In this document: positions 15,198-24,329 of the stretch, one piece after another
How positions within the stretch are numbered: the stretch's first letter is position 1
How the letters are laid out: each line of letters opens with the position of its first letter
Assembly (NCBI RefSeq): GCF_000721705.1
Contig: NZ_JOJL01000047.1
Coordinates: 1 to 54,424 of the forward strand
DNA from: Actinoplanes subtropicus
GTDB lineage: Bacteria > Actinomycetota > Actinomycetes > Mycobacteriales > Micromonosporaceae
Length of the DNA: 54,424 nucleotides
Direction of reading: 5' to 3'
The notes under the pieces: model-generated
The model's database searches: none
What the model saw: only the letters and a program-made list of their open reading frames with translations
Told to the model about the DNA's origin: nothing
Program-made: the position numbers and the translations under genes

Positions 15198-15965
15198 TCA
15201 GGACAGGGCCTCGCGGACCCGGATGACGGCGGCGTTGAACAACTCGGGCGCCTCCCAGTACATCGAGTGCGGCGCGCCCGGGACCAGCTCGAGCCGGGAG
15301 CCCTTGACCAGGGCATGCGCCCGCCGGACCGTGGCGGCGCTGAGCACGGCGTCCTTCTCACCGGCCAGGAACGTGACGTCCAGGCCGGAGGCCACCACCT
15401 CGTCGACGGTCGGCCCGCCGGTGGTCAGGTTGCGGAGGTCTGCCATCTTGGCCACGTTGAACGTGCCCATCTGCTGGAACAGGAAGGTCCGGGCCGGTTC
15501 CCGCTCCTGGAACTCCCGGCTGAGCAGCCGGTCGAGGACCGGCAACCGGATCGCCGCGGCCCGGTCCACGTTGACCGACTCGGACAGTTCCGGGTCGGCG
15601 AGGCCGCCGAGCGAGTGGGCCAGCACCACCCCGGCCACCCGGTCGGGCCGGCTCAGCCCGGCCCGCAGCGCCGCAACCGCGCCGATCGACTGGCCGACCA
15701 GCAGCACGCCGCGCAGGTCCTCCTGGTCCAGGACGGCGAGGACGTCGCCCGGGAAGTCCTGTCCATCGAACTCCGGCATGGACGAGTCGGAGTTGCCGAA
15801 GCCGCGCAAGTCGACGGTGACCACCGTGTAGCTGCCGCGCAGGGCGGCGACCTGCTGCCACCAGGCGGCGTGGTGGCCGCCGGAGCCGTGCACGAACAGA
15901 ACAGCCGGGCCGCGGCCGTGCCGCTCGTAGTAGATCGAGGTGCCCTCGGCGCTCGCGATACTCAT
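15198..15965 (-). CDS. Alpha/beta hydrolase, meta-cleavage-product-hydrolase-like (paralogue 1)
   Basis: 255 aa. Oxyanion region VHGSGGHHAAWWQQ near 28, nucleophile elbow GQSIGAVAA (Ser near 98), acid FLAGEKDAVLSA near 202, His in PGAPHSMYWEAPELF near 235. The ATG overlaps the VOC gene stop (ATGA). Size and motifs suit C-C or ester hydrolases of aromatic meta-cleavage pathways, but also many unrelated esterases. The same VOC-hydrolase gene pair recurs at 31250-32451, which argues that both proteins act in one step series. Confidence 0.85.
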   Translation of the reverse strand: MSIASAEGTSIYYERHGRGPAVLFVHGSGGHHAAWWQQVAALRGSYTVVTVDLRGFGNSDSSMPEFDGQDFPGDVLAVLDQEDLRGVLLVGQSIGAVAALRAGLSRPDRVAGVVLAHSLGGLADPELSESVNVDRAAAIRLPVLDRLLSREFQEREPARTFLFQQMGTFNVAKMADLRNLTTGGPTVDEVVASGLDVTFLAGEKDAVLSAATVRRAHALVKGSRLELVPGAPHSMYWEAPELFNAAVIRVREALS

Positions 15966-16336
15966 CAGGCGGACCGGTTTCCGTGGTAGACGAGCTCGAT
16001 CATGGTGTGGTCGGGGTCGTGGATATAGCAGAACTTCGACCGGTTCTCCGGCCGCTCGATCGGGCGGGTGTGCCGGATGCCAAGCTCGGCCAGATGGGCG
16101 AGGAAACCGTCCCAGTCGTCCACCTCGATGGCGAAATGGTAGGGCGCCATCCGGTCCATCTCCTCGACCGGGGTGAAATGCAGGTCGAAGTCGCCGCGCG
16201 TCATCAACACGACCTTGGTGTTGCTCTTCGGCGTGATCGACTTGAGCCCGAACACTTTCGCGTACCACTCTTTGGTGCGTTCGGGATCGGTGGTCGGGAA
16301 GTTCACGTGGTGGATGTAACGAGGCTTGTTGCTCAT
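15965..16336 (-). CDS. VOC-superfamily protein (glyoxalase/dioxygenase fold), paralogue 1
   Basis: 123 aa, a single VOC module: YIHHVNFPTTDPERTKEWY at the N-terminus, HFTPVEEMDRMAPYHFAIEV in the middle and DPDHTMIELVYH at the C-terminus. His and Glu residues stand at the usual metal positions (HHVNF, HFAIEV, IELV). ATG 16336 is chosen; a GTG one codon upstream is possible. Coupled to the alpha/beta hydrolase. It may be a small dioxygenase, isomerase or lactonase-type VOC enzyme; the substrate is unknown. Confidence 0.82.
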   Translation of the reverse strand: MSNKPRYIHHVNFPTTDPERTKEWYAKVFGLKSITPKSNTKVVLMTRGDFDLHFTPVEEMDRMAPYHFAIEVDDWDGFLAHLAELGIRHTRPIERPENRSKFCYIHDPDHTMIELVYHGNRSA

Positions 16337-16418
16337 CACCGGCGGCCTTTCAGACTTCGGTTGTTACGGGGTGGGGACAGCACGACGACGCGGCTGATCT
16401 CGATGCGGCGGTGCCTCA

Positions 16419-17855
16419 TCAGTCCACCAGCAAGTGCGAGATCCGCTTGGTGACCAGGTAGCCCTCGAGGCCCTCGGGACCGCCCTCCTTGCCGTAGCCC
16501 GAGGACTTGACACCCCCGGACGGCGCCTCGGGCACCGACCCTCCGCAATGGTTGATCGACAGGATGCCCGCCTCGAAGCCCCGGATCAGCCGCTCGGCAG
16601 TGGCCGATGAGCGGGTGAACCCGTACGCGGCCAGGCCGTACGGCAGCGAGTTGGCCGTCGCGAGCGCCGCATCGAGGTCGGTGAACGCGACGATCGGGGC
16701 GATCGGTCCGAATGGCTCCTCGCACATGACCCGGCAGTCGTCCGGCACGCCGGTGAGCACGGTCGGCGGGAAGAAAAAGCCGCGCCGGTCCAGGCGCTCG
16801 CCGCCGCGAACCAAGGTGGCGCCCCGGCCCACCGCGTCGGTGACGAATTCGTCCATCGCCTTGAGCCGGCGCTGGTTGGCCATCGGGCCCATGGTGACCC
16901 CGGCATCCAGCCCGTTGCCGACCACGACCCGATCGGCGGCCGCCACGAACGCCGCGACGAACTCGTCGTAGACGTCCTGGTGCACCAGCAATCGGCTCGG
17001 CGAGGTGCACACCTGCCCGGCGTTGACGAATTTGGCGGCCGCCACCTTGCGGGCCGCGGCGACCGGGTCGGCGTCCGCACAGACGATGACCGGTGCATGG
17101 CCGCCCAGCTCCATGAGGCACGGCTTCATCTGCGCGCCGGCCGCGGCGGCCAGCAGCTTGCCGACCGGGATCGAGCCGGTGAAGGCCACGAGCCGGGTGA
17201 TCGGGGACGCGATGAGGTGCGCCGACACCTCGGCGGGCTCGCCGAAGACGAGGTTGAGCGCACCGGCGGGGACGCCCGCCTCGGCGAAGCAACGGACCAG
17301 CTCGCAGGCCGTGCCCGGAGTCTCCTCGGACGCCTTGATCACGATCGAGCAGCCGGCCGACAGGGCCGCGGCGATCTTGCGCATCGGTGAGCCGGCCGGG
17401 AAGTTCCACGGCGTGAACGCCGCGACCGGCCCGATCGGCTCGTGCCGCACGGACAGCACCGTGTCATCGGCGGAGGGGATGATCCGGCCGTAGGCGCGGC
17501 GGGCGTCCTCGGCGTCCCAGCGCAGCGCGTTGGCGACCCGCAGCACCTCGCCGCGCGCCTCGGCGAACGGCTTGCCCTGCTCGCGGGTCATCACCCGGCC
17601 GACGTGGTCGGCCCGCGCGGTGAGCCGGTCAGCGGCGTCGTGCAGGATCGCCACCCGCTCGGCGATCGGGACGGCCCGCCAGCGGGCGAAGCCATCCACC
17701 GCGGCTTCCAACGCGCGGTCGAGGTCGGCCGGGGTGGCCAGCGGCACCTGCCCGAGGACCTCCTCGGTGGCCGGGTCGAGCACGCTCGCGGTGCGCTCGG
17801 CGCCGCTCCACTCGCCCCCGATGTAGAGGCCGAGGTCGGCGTACGTGTCGGTCAT
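16419..17855 (-). CDS. NAD(P)-dependent aldehyde dehydrogenase 2 (succinate-semialdehyde-dehydrogenase-like)
   Basis: 478 aa. The pattern is typical of GabD-type ALDHs: FTPWNFPAGSPMRKIAAAL near 143, MELGGHAPVIV near 245 with the general base, VNAGQVCTSPSRLLV near 280 with the catalytic Cys, EEPFGPIAPIV near 375, and the SINHCGGSVPEAPSGGVKSS C-terminus. It is followed after 82 bp by the VOC gene. It is distinct in sequence from ALDH 1, so the two probably take different aldehydes. The C-terminal SGGVKSSG favours aliphatic semialdehydes, by family knowledge. Confidence 0.88.
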   Translation of the reverse strand: MTDTYADLGLYIGGEWSGAERTASVLDPATEEVLGQVPLATPADLDRALEAAVDGFARWRAVPIAERVAILHDAADRLTARADHVGRVMTREQGKPFAEARGEVLRVANALRWDAEDARRAYGRIIPSADDTVLSVRHEPIGPVAAFTPWNFPAGSPMRKIAAALSAGCSIVIKASEETPGTACELVRCFAEAGVPAGALNLVFGEPAEVSAHLIASPITRLVAFTGSIPVGKLLAAAAGAQMKPCLMELGGHAPVIVCADADPVAAARKVAAAKFVNAGQVCTSPSRLLVHQDVYDEFVAAFVAAADRVVVGNGLDAGVTMGPMANQRRLKAMDEFVTDAVGRGATLVRGGERLDRRGFFFPPTVLTGVPDDCRVMCEEPFGPIAPIVAFTDLDAALATANSLPYGLAAYGFTRSSATAERLIRGFEAGILSINHCGGSVPEAPSGGVKSSGYGKEGGPEGLEGYLVTKRISHLLVD

Positions 17856-17920
17856 GGATTTCTCCGTTCAGGATGTCCAGCGTCGCCGCATCCGGGTGGC
17901 GGCCGGTGCGCAGCACACGA

Positions 17921-18841
17921 CTACTTCGACGGGGGCTCGAACGCCGGAATGGGGTTGGCCGAGAACCAATCCGTGAGGAATCTCAGGAACACCTCGACCT
18001 TGCGCGGCGCCTGCTGGGCCGGCCCGTAGATGGCGTAGAGCGACCGGCTCGGCACCGGCAGCTCCGGCAGCAGTACCCGCAGCGTGCCACTCATCAGGTC
18101 GTCGTACGCCGGGCGATGCGGGATCAGGGCGATCCCGCGGCCGTGCACGGCCGCCTTCTGCAGCGCGATGTACGAGTTCGAGGTGAACGCGACGTTGCGG
18201 ATCTTGTGCAGGGTGCTGTCGTGCCCATGCCCGATCCGCCACACCGGGTCGTTCGAGTGCACCAGGCAGTCGTGGCTGCCCAGATCGTTAGGGTTGGTGA
18301 GTAAGCCGTGCCGCTCGATGTAGCTCTCCGCGGCGCAAAGCACGAACGGCAGAGACGCGATCCTCTTGAGGCGGACGCTCGAGTCGCGCAGGTCGCGGGT
18401 GTGGAACGCGACGTCGAAGCCGGAGTCGAGGAAGTCGTACGTGCGGTCGGACATTCCGCCCAGCTCGAACCGTACGGCGATCTTGGGGTGCGCCACGGAG
18501 AACGCCGCGATCGCGTCGCCGAGGTCGAGACTGCCGATCCATTTGGGGCAGATGATCGACAGCGGGCCCTCAGGCCGATCGTGCAGCTGCGCGATCTTCT
18601 CGTCCTCGGCGTCGATGTCGTCGAGGATCCGGTTGGCGAACTCGCTGTACCGCTGGCCCGGCTCGGTCAGGCTGACCGACCGTGCGGTCCGGTTGACAAG
18701 CCGGACGCCGAGCTGCTTCTCCAGATCAGCCACGTGCCGGGAGATGAGCGAGCCGGAGGTGCCCAGCTGCTTGGCGGCGCCGGCGAAGCTGCCCACCTTG
18801 GCCACCGTCACGAAGCTCCGCATGACGAGTATGCGGTCCAT
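17921..18841 (-). CDS. LysR-family transcriptional regulator, paralogue 1
   Basis: 306 aa. N-terminal helix-turn-helix FVTVAKVGSFAGAAKQLG with TSGSLISRHVADLEKQLG, then an effector domain with LSIICPKWIGSLDLGDAIAA. The start is MDRILVMRSF; a longer in-frame upstream start is unlikely. It is 65 bp upstream of ALDH 2 on the same strand. It is strongly similar along its length to the LysR at 41305, including LDSGFDVAFHTRDLRDS. Probably controls the minus-strand catabolic operons in response to a pathway intermediate. Confidence 0.9.
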   Translation of the reverse strand: MDRILVMRSFVTVAKVGSFAGAAKQLGTSGSLISRHVADLEKQLGVRLVNRTARSVSLTEPGQRYSEFANRILDDIDAEDEKIAQLHDRPEGPLSIICPKWIGSLDLGDAIAAFSVAHPKIAVRFELGGMSDRTYDFLDSGFDVAFHTRDLRDSSVRLKRIASLPFVLCAAESYIERHGLLTNPNDLGSHDCLVHSNDPVWRIGHGHDSTLHKIRNVAFTSNSYIALQKAAVHGRGIALIPHRPAYDDLMSGTLRVLLPELPVPSRSLYAIYGPAQQAPRKVEVFLRFLTDWFSANPIPAFEPPSK

Positions 18842-18898
18842 GGTTCCTCCCCAGCTTCGGCCGCGTCGTGACAAACACGCGGCCGAAGCGTCAGATCG

Positions 18899-19483
18899 CT
18901 AACTCCCGGAGGTGTCGGTCACCCGGCGGTAACCGCGGACGTCCGGAAACGGTGGCTCCCGGTCCGGCTGCAGATCCACCTGAAAGGCGTTGAGACACAT
19001 GCCGAGCATGCTGAAGTTGCCGAGGGACCCGACCGCGTCGACCAATCCCTGCGGGCCGAAGTACGAGCGCGCGCGCTCGAAGGTCTCGTCGGTCACGAAA
19101 TGCTCATCGAGCAGTTCCCGGCAGAACTGAAAGAAAGCCTCGTCCTCGGGATCGTCGAACTCCGGTGTCCTTCTCGCGGCAATCGCCTCGACCGCGGCGA
19201 GCGGGATTCCGGCCTCCACCGCCTTGCCGGCATGCGCGTTCCACGAGTACTGGGCGTCCCAGTGCCGGGCGGCCATCAGCAGCGACAATTCCCGTAGCCG
19301 CAGCGGAAGGCTGGACTCGAAACGGACGAAGGCCCCGAGTGCCTCCACCCGGTCACATAAGTCCGGACTGTACAACCACACCTGGAAAGGCCCGCGCACG
19401 GCGCCCCGCCGTCCCGCGATTCGTGCCCTCATCTCCTGCTGCCGTTCGGTCATCGCATCCGGCTTGATGACGGGAAGTCTCAT
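18899..19483 (-). CDS. Carboxymuconolactone-decarboxylase-family (AhpD-like fold) protein
   Basis: 194 aa. The core is LRLRELSLLMAARHWDAQYSW followed by NAHAGKAVEAGIPLAAVEAI, the pattern of CMD-family proteins of this size. The Cys pair of AhpD peroxidases is absent, so a redox role is unlikely. The start is MRLPVIKPD. It lies 57 bp upstream of the LysR gene, same strand. Larger members without Cys occur in aromatic-catabolic clusters, where some decarboxylate or isomerise ring-cleavage products; that role here is inferred from context. Confidence 0.78.
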   Translation of the reverse strand: MRLPVIKPDAMTERQQEMRARIAGRRGAVRGPFQVWLYSPDLCDRVEALGAFVRFESSLPLRLRELSLLMAARHWDAQYSWNAHAGKAVEAGIPLAAVEAIAARRTPEFDDPEDEAFFQFCRELLDEHFVTDETFERARSYFGPQGLVDAVGSLGNFSMLGMCLNAFQVDLQPDREPPFPDVRGYRRVTDTSGS

Positions 19484-19671
19484 CGGCGACCAGGCCCCTT
19501 GCCTTGTGATCCCGAGCACGCGGGATGGGTGTTTCGTACGAACGTAACAACCCGGTGGTATCAGCTCACACCTCATTGAGCGCAAGGTAAGGCTGCAGTT
19601 CCCGTATCGGTGGCCGACGGATGTCCGGCCCTACCCTCGAGACCTCGGCTGTCCGAGCGGAAGGGAAGACC

Positions 19672-20085
19672 ATGACCGTGATCATCAAGGCCTCGCAGGT
19701 CGCCACGCTCGACCGGGGCGCGTCGATCGCCACCACCCCGCTGGTCACCACGGCTACCGCGGCCGGCGAGAACCGGATCACCAGCGGAATCAGCGTCTAC
19801 CCGCCGGGCACCGGCGCCCCGATGCACTCGCACAACTGCGACGAGCACGTGACGATCCTCGACGGCGAGGCGGAGGTGCTCGTCGACGGGACCGTGACTC
19901 GGTTGAGCCGGTTCGACACGACGTACATCCCGTCGCCCATCGCGCATCTGTTCCGCAACGTCGGCGACCAGCCGCTGCGGATCCTCTGGGTCTACACCTG
20001 CGGCCTGGTCACCCGGACCTTCACCGAGACGGGCGTGACCGTGGAACACCTGTCTCCGCAGGACCGGATGAGCCAGGACCACTGA
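19672..20085 (+). CDS. Cupin-domain protein
   Basis: 137 aa, one cupin barrel. Motif 1 [20 protein letters not shown] supplies His/Glu metal ligands and motif 2 is [11 protein letters not shown]. Start at ATG 19672 in preference to 19621, since upstream residues are non-homologous in character. Divergent from the CMD gene and followed by a strong hairpin, so transcribed alone. Could be a small dioxygenase, isomerase or ligand sensor. Confidence 0.8.
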   Translation: MTVIIKASQVATLDRGASIATTPLVTTATAAGENRITSGISVYPPGTGAPMHSHNCDEHVTILDGEAEVLVDGTVTRLSRFDTTYIPSPIAHLFRNVGDQPLRILWVYTCGLVTRTFTETGVTVEHLSPQDRMSQDH

Positions 20086-20123
20086 TTCGCCGAGCATGGC
20101 CTCCGAGCGTGGCTGCCGGACAG

Positions 20124-20148
20124 GCGGATTCGTGGTGCACGAATCCGC
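20124..20148 (+). terminator. Strong hairpin terminator after the cupin gene
   Basis: GCGGATTCGTG (20124-20134) and CACGAATCCGC (20138-20148) form an 11-bp perfect stem with a 3-nt loop, 39 bp after the cupin stop. There is no long T-run, but stem strength and position support termination. Confidence 0.65.
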
Positions 20149-20427
20149 GCCCTGAAACGCGCCAGCACACCCTTGGAGCGCGAGCATCTCGCGTTCGGCG
20201 CCGCACGCGCCGGCGCGGCAGCGCGAATATTCGTGACGCTTAGGTTGCGCCCATGTGACCTACGCAACAGGCAGCATCATGGCACCGGATGGGCTCCTCC
20301 TCGCGGTACCAATCTCCCCGCCTCACCGCTCGGCGATCAGCCGCGGCGAACGGCGATCCGGGACCGCTGGACGACCTGAGGATTGCACACCATCCGGCAC
20401 CAGTGATCACCAGAGAGGAGAGGTCGG
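20149..20427 (+). other. Intergenic region upstream of the ABC importer
   Basis: No convincing coding frame. The region holds an AT-richer patch (GCGAATATTCGTG at about 20221, itself a short palindrome CGAATATTCG) and ends with GGAGAGG, a good ribosome site before the lipoprotein gene. It should contain the importer promoter; no exact -35/-10 pair can be assigned. Confidence 0.4.
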
Positions 20428-21426
20428 ATGGAGGTGTGTTTCCGGCGGCGAAGGATCCGTGCGACTTTGCTCGCGCTCAGCGCGACCACAGCCATGATCA
20501 TCGCGGGCTGCGGCGCCACGTCGTCGACCGCCGGCGCGAGCGGGATGCAGTCGACTCAAATGACGCTGCGTATCGCCTACAACCCGAACCCGTCGAACAC
20601 GACCATCGTGGTCGCCGACCAGCAAGGCTTCTTCAAGAAGTACGGCCTCGACGTCGAACTCACCACGACACAGGCGTCCGCGGCGCTGATACCCAGCATC
20701 GGCAAGCAGTTCGACCTGATCACGGTCACGCCGCCGTCGCTGCTGCAAGCGGCCGCGCAGGGCATGAAGCCGATTCTGGTGGCGGCGCAGGACGTGGAGA
20801 ACGCCACCGACCTGCGCGACAGCTACCTGATCGGAGCCAAGGGCATCTCGTCCGTCTCGGATCTGAAAGGTAAGACGATCGGTGTGCCGGGCTTGAGCGG
20901 CAACCTGTACGAAGGCACCGTCATCCTGCTGAAGAAGGTGGGGTTGTCGAAGACCGACGTGAAGTTCCTCCAGGTGCCCTTCTCGGACATGGCCGGCGGT
21001 CTGGGCGCCGGCACGGTCCAGGCCGTGGCGACGATCCTCCCGTACCAGAACCAGCTGCTCGGCATGGGCTTGAAGGACATCGGCGACCCGACCGACGTGA
21101 CCGGCACGGGTGCGGAGGCACTGTCTGTCGGCTGGGTCGGCTACGCGCCCTGGATATCAGCGAACAAGAAGGCGGTCGACGCCTTCAACAAGGCGCAGGA
21201 CGACGCCCTGGCCTGGATGAAAGCCAATGAGAACGCAACCCGGCAGATTCTCGTCACGCAGTTCCACCTACCCGAGGTTGTCGCAAAGACGTACCCCATC
21301 ACCCAGTTCGTGTCGTTCCAGACCAAGGAGTCGCACCTGCAGGCCTGGATCGAGCCGATGAAGGCGATCGGCGACCTGCCCGCCGACTTCAACACACCGG
21401 CCAGTGAACTCATCTACCAGCAATAG
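20428..21426 (+). CDS. ABC importer substrate-binding lipoprotein (NMT1/SsuA/TauA type)
   Basis: 332 aa. Arg-rich N-terminus, hydrophobic stretch and lipobox IAGC with Cys 28, so membrane-anchored outside the cell. The binding fold of the nitrate/sulfonate/taurine/thiamine-precursor family is visible: YNPNPSNTTIVVADQQGFFK near 52 and KGISSVSDLKGKTIGVPG near 141. First gene of a complete importer. Family members bind sulfonates, nitrate, pyrimidine precursors or aromatic acids such as phthalate. Here an aromatic or methylated acid is a reasonable inference. Confidence 0.88.
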   Translation: MEVCFRRRRIRATLLALSATTAMIIAGCGATSSTAGASGMQSTQMTLRIAYNPNPSNTTIVVADQQGFFKKYGLDVELTTTQASAALIPSIGKQFDLITVTPPSLLQAAAQGMKPILVAAQDVENATDLRDSYLIGAKGISSVSDLKGKTIGVPGLSGNLYEGTVILLKKVGLSKTDVKFLQVPFSDMAGGLGAGTVQAVATILPYQNQLLGMGLKDIGDPTDVTGTGAEALSVGWVGYAPWISANKKAVDAFNKAQDDALAWMKANENATRQILVTQFHLPEVVAKTYPITQFVSFQTKESHLQAWIEPMKAIGDLPADFNTPASELIYQQ

Positions 21427-21502
21427 GCAAGCGACCGACCGCCGGGGCGGAGCCCATCCCGCCCCGGCGGCGCAAGGAGCTCGACGGACAACGGAGCGAA
21501 AC

Positions 21503-22333
21503 ATGCGTAAAGGCCCTGTGGCGCCCGGCCGTTTGACCGCTTCCGACGACACCGCGGCCGGTAGTGTCGTCTTCGAACTGAGGGACGTGGATGTCGCGTT
21601 GCCGGTCGGCTCCCACGATCGCGACATCCTCCATCACATCGACGCAACGGTCCGCTCCGGTGAGATCGTCGGCATCATCGGTCCCTCCGGGACGGGCAAG
21701 ACCACCCTGTTGCGGGTTCTCAGCGGACTGGTCCGGCCGACCTCCGGTACAGTCCTGCTGGGTGGCGAGCCCGTCACGGGGCCGTCACGGGACGCCGTCA
21801 CGGTCTTTCAGGACTACGCCACGGCCCTGTTGCCGTGGCGCACCGTCGCTCGCAACGTCGGCTTGCCCCTTGAGGGTCGAATGAGCAAGGCCCAGCAGCG
21901 TGACCGGGTGCACGAAGCACTGCGGATCGTCGGTCTCACCGGGCACGACCGGGAGTATCCGTGGCGTCTGTCCGGTGGCATGCAGCAGCGGGTGCAGATC
22001 GCCCGCGCGCTGGTCGTCGAGCCGCATGTGCTGCTGATGGACGAGCCGTTCGGCGCACTGGACGCGATCACCAAGGGCTCGCTGCACGACCAACTGATGC
22101 AGGTGCAGGCCGCAACCGGCCAGACCATCATCTTCATCACCCACGACGTGGACGAGGCCGTGTACCTGTCGGATCGCGTCGTGGTGATCCACGGGTCGCC
22201 CGGCTCCATCGTCCACGATGTCACGACGCAGCTGCCGCGCCCGCGCGATCAGATCGCCACACGTGACCTTCCGCGCTTCCACCAAGTCCGGCACGAGCTT
22301 GCCGAGGTGTTGCGCTATGGGCGCCTGGCTTAG
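21503..22333 (+). CDS. ABC importer ATPase (SsuB/TauB type)
   Basis: 276 aa. Walker A GPSGTGKTTLL near 63, Q-loop FQDYATALLPWRTV near 112, signature LSGGMQQRVQIARAL near 158, Walker B VLLMDEPFGALD near 178 and the switch His in FITHDVDEAVYL near 212. Start ATG 21503 follows GGAG; upstream in-frame ATGs would add a Pro/Ala/Arg-rich tail. The stop lies 17 nt inside the next permease gene. Confidence 0.93.
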   Translation: MRKGPVAPGRLTASDDTAAGSVVFELRDVDVALPVGSHDRDILHHIDATVRSGEIVGIIGPSGTGKTTLLRVLSGLVRPTSGTVLLGGEPVTGPSRDAVTVFQDYATALLPWRTVARNVGLPLEGRMSKAQQRDRVHEALRIVGLTGHDREYPWRLSGGMQQRVQIARALVVEPHVLLMDEPFGALDAITKGSLHDQLMQVQAATGQTIIFITHDVDEAVYLSDRVVVIHGSPGSIVHDVTTQLPRPRDQIATRDLPRFHQVRHELAEVLRYGRLA

Positions 22334-23114
22334 GCGAACGAGCCGGTCCGCCAACTGGGCCGGTGTCGTCGTCGCCGCCGCCGTCCTGACGATATGGCAG
22401 CTGCTGGTCACCCTGCGCCTGATCGGGGACCCGCCGCTCCCCGGCCCGATCGAGATCTGGCGCGGATTCCAGGAGCTCACCGTGCCCGGCGGTGGTATGT
22501 GGCCGGCCATCGGGCACACCGTTCAGGTCGTTCTCACGGCCTGGTCCATCGGCGCCGGCTCAGGTTGCGTCCTCGGTCTGCTTCTGGCGGCGAACCGGAC
22601 GGTCGCGTCGTGGGCTGTGGCCACAGTGGACGTGCTGCGCTCGCTGCCCGTGGTCGCGCTGATCCCGATCGCGATCCTGCTCTGGGGCACCGGCAACCTG
22701 ACGGAGGTGGCCCTGGGGGCCTATGCGGCGCTCTGGCCCATGCTGATCAACACTGCCGGAGGTGCGCGAGCTGTGACGCCACGACTGCGCGACGTCGCCC
22801 GCACGATGGTCCTGTCGCGCCCGGCGACGCTACTCAAGATCGTGCTACCCGCGACCGGGGCGTCCATGCTGGTCGGCGCCCGGCTCGCGCTGTCCACCAC
22901 TCTGGTCGTGTGCGTCGTCAGCGAGATGCTGGGGCTGCAGAGCGGCATCGGCAACCAACTGGTCCTGGAACAGGGTGCGATGCAACCGGCTCGCATGTGG
23001 GTCTACGTGCTGGTCACCGGCGTCCTCGGCGTCGTCGTCAACGCCGGACTCATCCGGGCCTTCCGTGTCGCCTTCCCCGGTATCGCCGGCACGATGGGAC
23101 GGAGGGGCAGGTGA
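22317..23114 (+). CDS. ABC importer permease 1 (SsuC/TauC type)
   Basis: 265 aa, about six membrane helices. The BPD_transp_1 coupling loop is present: WPMLINTAGGARAVTPRLRD with downstream ARTMVLSRPATLLKIVLP. ATG 22317 overlaps the ATPase 3' end; its stop overlaps the next GTG by 4 nt. Confidence 0.9.
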   Translation: MGAWLRRTSRSANWAGVVVAAAVLTIWQLLVTLRLIGDPPLPGPIEIWRGFQELTVPGGGMWPAIGHTVQVVLTAWSIGAGSGCVLGLLLAANRTVASWAVATVDVLRSLPVVALIPIAILLWGTGNLTEVALGAYAALWPMLINTAGGARAVTPRLRDVARTMVLSRPATLLKIVLPATGASMLVGARLALSTTLVVCVVSEMLGLQSGIGNQLVLEQGAMQPARMWVYVLVTGVLGVVVNAGLIRAFRVAFPGIAGTMGRRGR

Positions 23115-23860
23115 CCCTACGGACTCTTCGAGGGCTTCTTCCGGTTGCCCTCGTCCTCGCGCTGTGGCAGGTGTTCGGTGACAAGGAATCCGTCAGTGCT
23201 CCTCCGCCGTCGGTCTGGTGGTCGGCGTTCACCACGATTCGGCAGAGCGGGGCTTGGTGGCCCGCCCTCGGCACGACTCTGCGGTTGTTCGTCACCGGAC
23301 TGACTCTCGCCACGGCACTGGGCGTGCTGCTGGGCGGCGCGCTGGGCGCGTCGCAACGCCTGAACCGGGCGCTCAACCCCGTGCTCGAGTTCATCCGCGC
23401 CACGCCGGCAGCCGCGGTCGTGCCGGCAGCACTCCTGCTGTTCCATGCGTCAGCACGCACTGAGGTCGGCATCATCGTCTACGGATCGATCTGGCCCGTC
23501 CTGCTCAACACCGCGGCCGGGCGGGCTGCGCTGCCGGCGATCCGACTCGAGATGGCGCGGAGCCTGCGACTGTCCACGGGGGAGCGATGGCGCAAGGTGG
23601 TACTACCCTCACTGCTGCCGGACATCGTCGTCGGCATTCGCGTGGCGGCGCCGGTCTGCCTCATCGTGACGCTGCTGGTGGACTTCCTGGTGGCGACCGG
23701 CGGCCTCGGCTACGTGCTGGTCATGTACCAGCAGAGTTTCCAGGTCTCGAGCGCGTTCGCACTGCTGGCCACGATCGGCGGGGTCGGGATAGTGATCAAC
23801 CTGCTGATCGGCGGTGCGGAACGCCTCATCCTGCGGCGCTGGCCGGCGCAGCGCGGCTGA
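23111..23860 (+). CDS. ABC importer permease 2 (SsuC/TauC type)
   Basis: 249 aa, six predicted helices and coupling loop WPVLLNTAAGRAALPAIRLE. GTG start overlapping the previous stop. Two different permeases with one ATPase suggest a heterodimeric membrane channel, which is less common for this importer family than a homodimer. Confidence 0.88.
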   Translation: MTLRTLRGLLPVALVLALWQVFGDKESVSAPPPSVWWSAFTTIRQSGAWWPALGTTLRLFVTGLTLATALGVLLGGALGASQRLNRALNPVLEFIRATPAAAVVPAALLLFHASARTEVGIIVYGSIWPVLLNTAAGRAALPAIRLEMARSLRLSTGERWRKVVLPSLLPDIVVGIRVAAPVCLIVTLLVDFLVATGGLGYVLVMYQQSFQVSSAFALLATIGGVGIVINLLIGGAERLILRRWPAQRG

Positions 23861-23885
23861 CCCCGATCGACCATTCTCCTCGACC

Positions 23886-23906
23886 TGCCGAGCCATGCCT
23901 TCGGCA
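23886..23906 (+). terminator. Possible hairpin after the ABC operon
   Basis: TGCCGA (23886-23891) and TCGGCA (23901-23906) give a 6-bp stem with a 9-nt loop, 26 bp after the permease 2 stop. Modest stability. Confidence 0.3.
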
Positions 23907-24329
23907 CGCCGGACCGTTCCCACCGGCCGAGGCGAGATCATAACGTCCGGGATGCGTCATTCCTCGCACGACCCCCGTCAGTTCGACGACAACATATTCG
24001 AGGTTCAGGTTGTGCTCGCGGGCCATATCAGACCTCATTGTATTTGTCCCAGCGCGGCAGAAAAGATTCGAGTGCACCGCTCCCGTATTGGCATATCCAG
24101 CCGCCTTCACGTGCGGATATATACAGATCGTAGCGACCCGGTAACGCTGCCGTGCCAGTATCCGCATTGACTCTTTCCGGTCGTGCTGCTCTACTCATTT
24201 TCGCACCAAGGCCCGGCGTTATTCGTTCGAATCCGACCCCTATCGCGGACAGTCTCCCGCGGGGCGGAAATTGACATTAACATCCCCGGCTTCGGCGCGT
24301 CACGCCCCCCTTGAGGAAAGGAGAAACTC
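23907..24329 (+). other. AT-richer intergenic region upstream of the peptide/peptidase cassette
   Basis: Roughly 420 bp with visibly lower GC than the flanks (for example ATATCAGACCTCATTGTATT and GGATATATACAGATC). No open frame with convincing protein features. It includes TTGACA at 24271-24276, a -35-like box without a clear partner, and ends in GGAAAGGAG before the peptide gene. It probably holds the cassette promoter and upstream regulatory sites. Confidence 0.4.

Noticed and set aside
702..20275. The 12-mer GCAACAGGCAGC at 702-713 and again at 20264-20275, both in intergenic DNA
   Set aside because: Only one exact pair without symmetry or flanking similarity; a chance match is plausible in 54 kb. 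Could be revisited if footprinting shows a common regulator.
23826..24167. A 113-codon minus-strand frame in the low-GC interval
   Set aside because: No ribosome site, no domain, and its 3' half is antisense to the end of permease 2; treated as non-coding.
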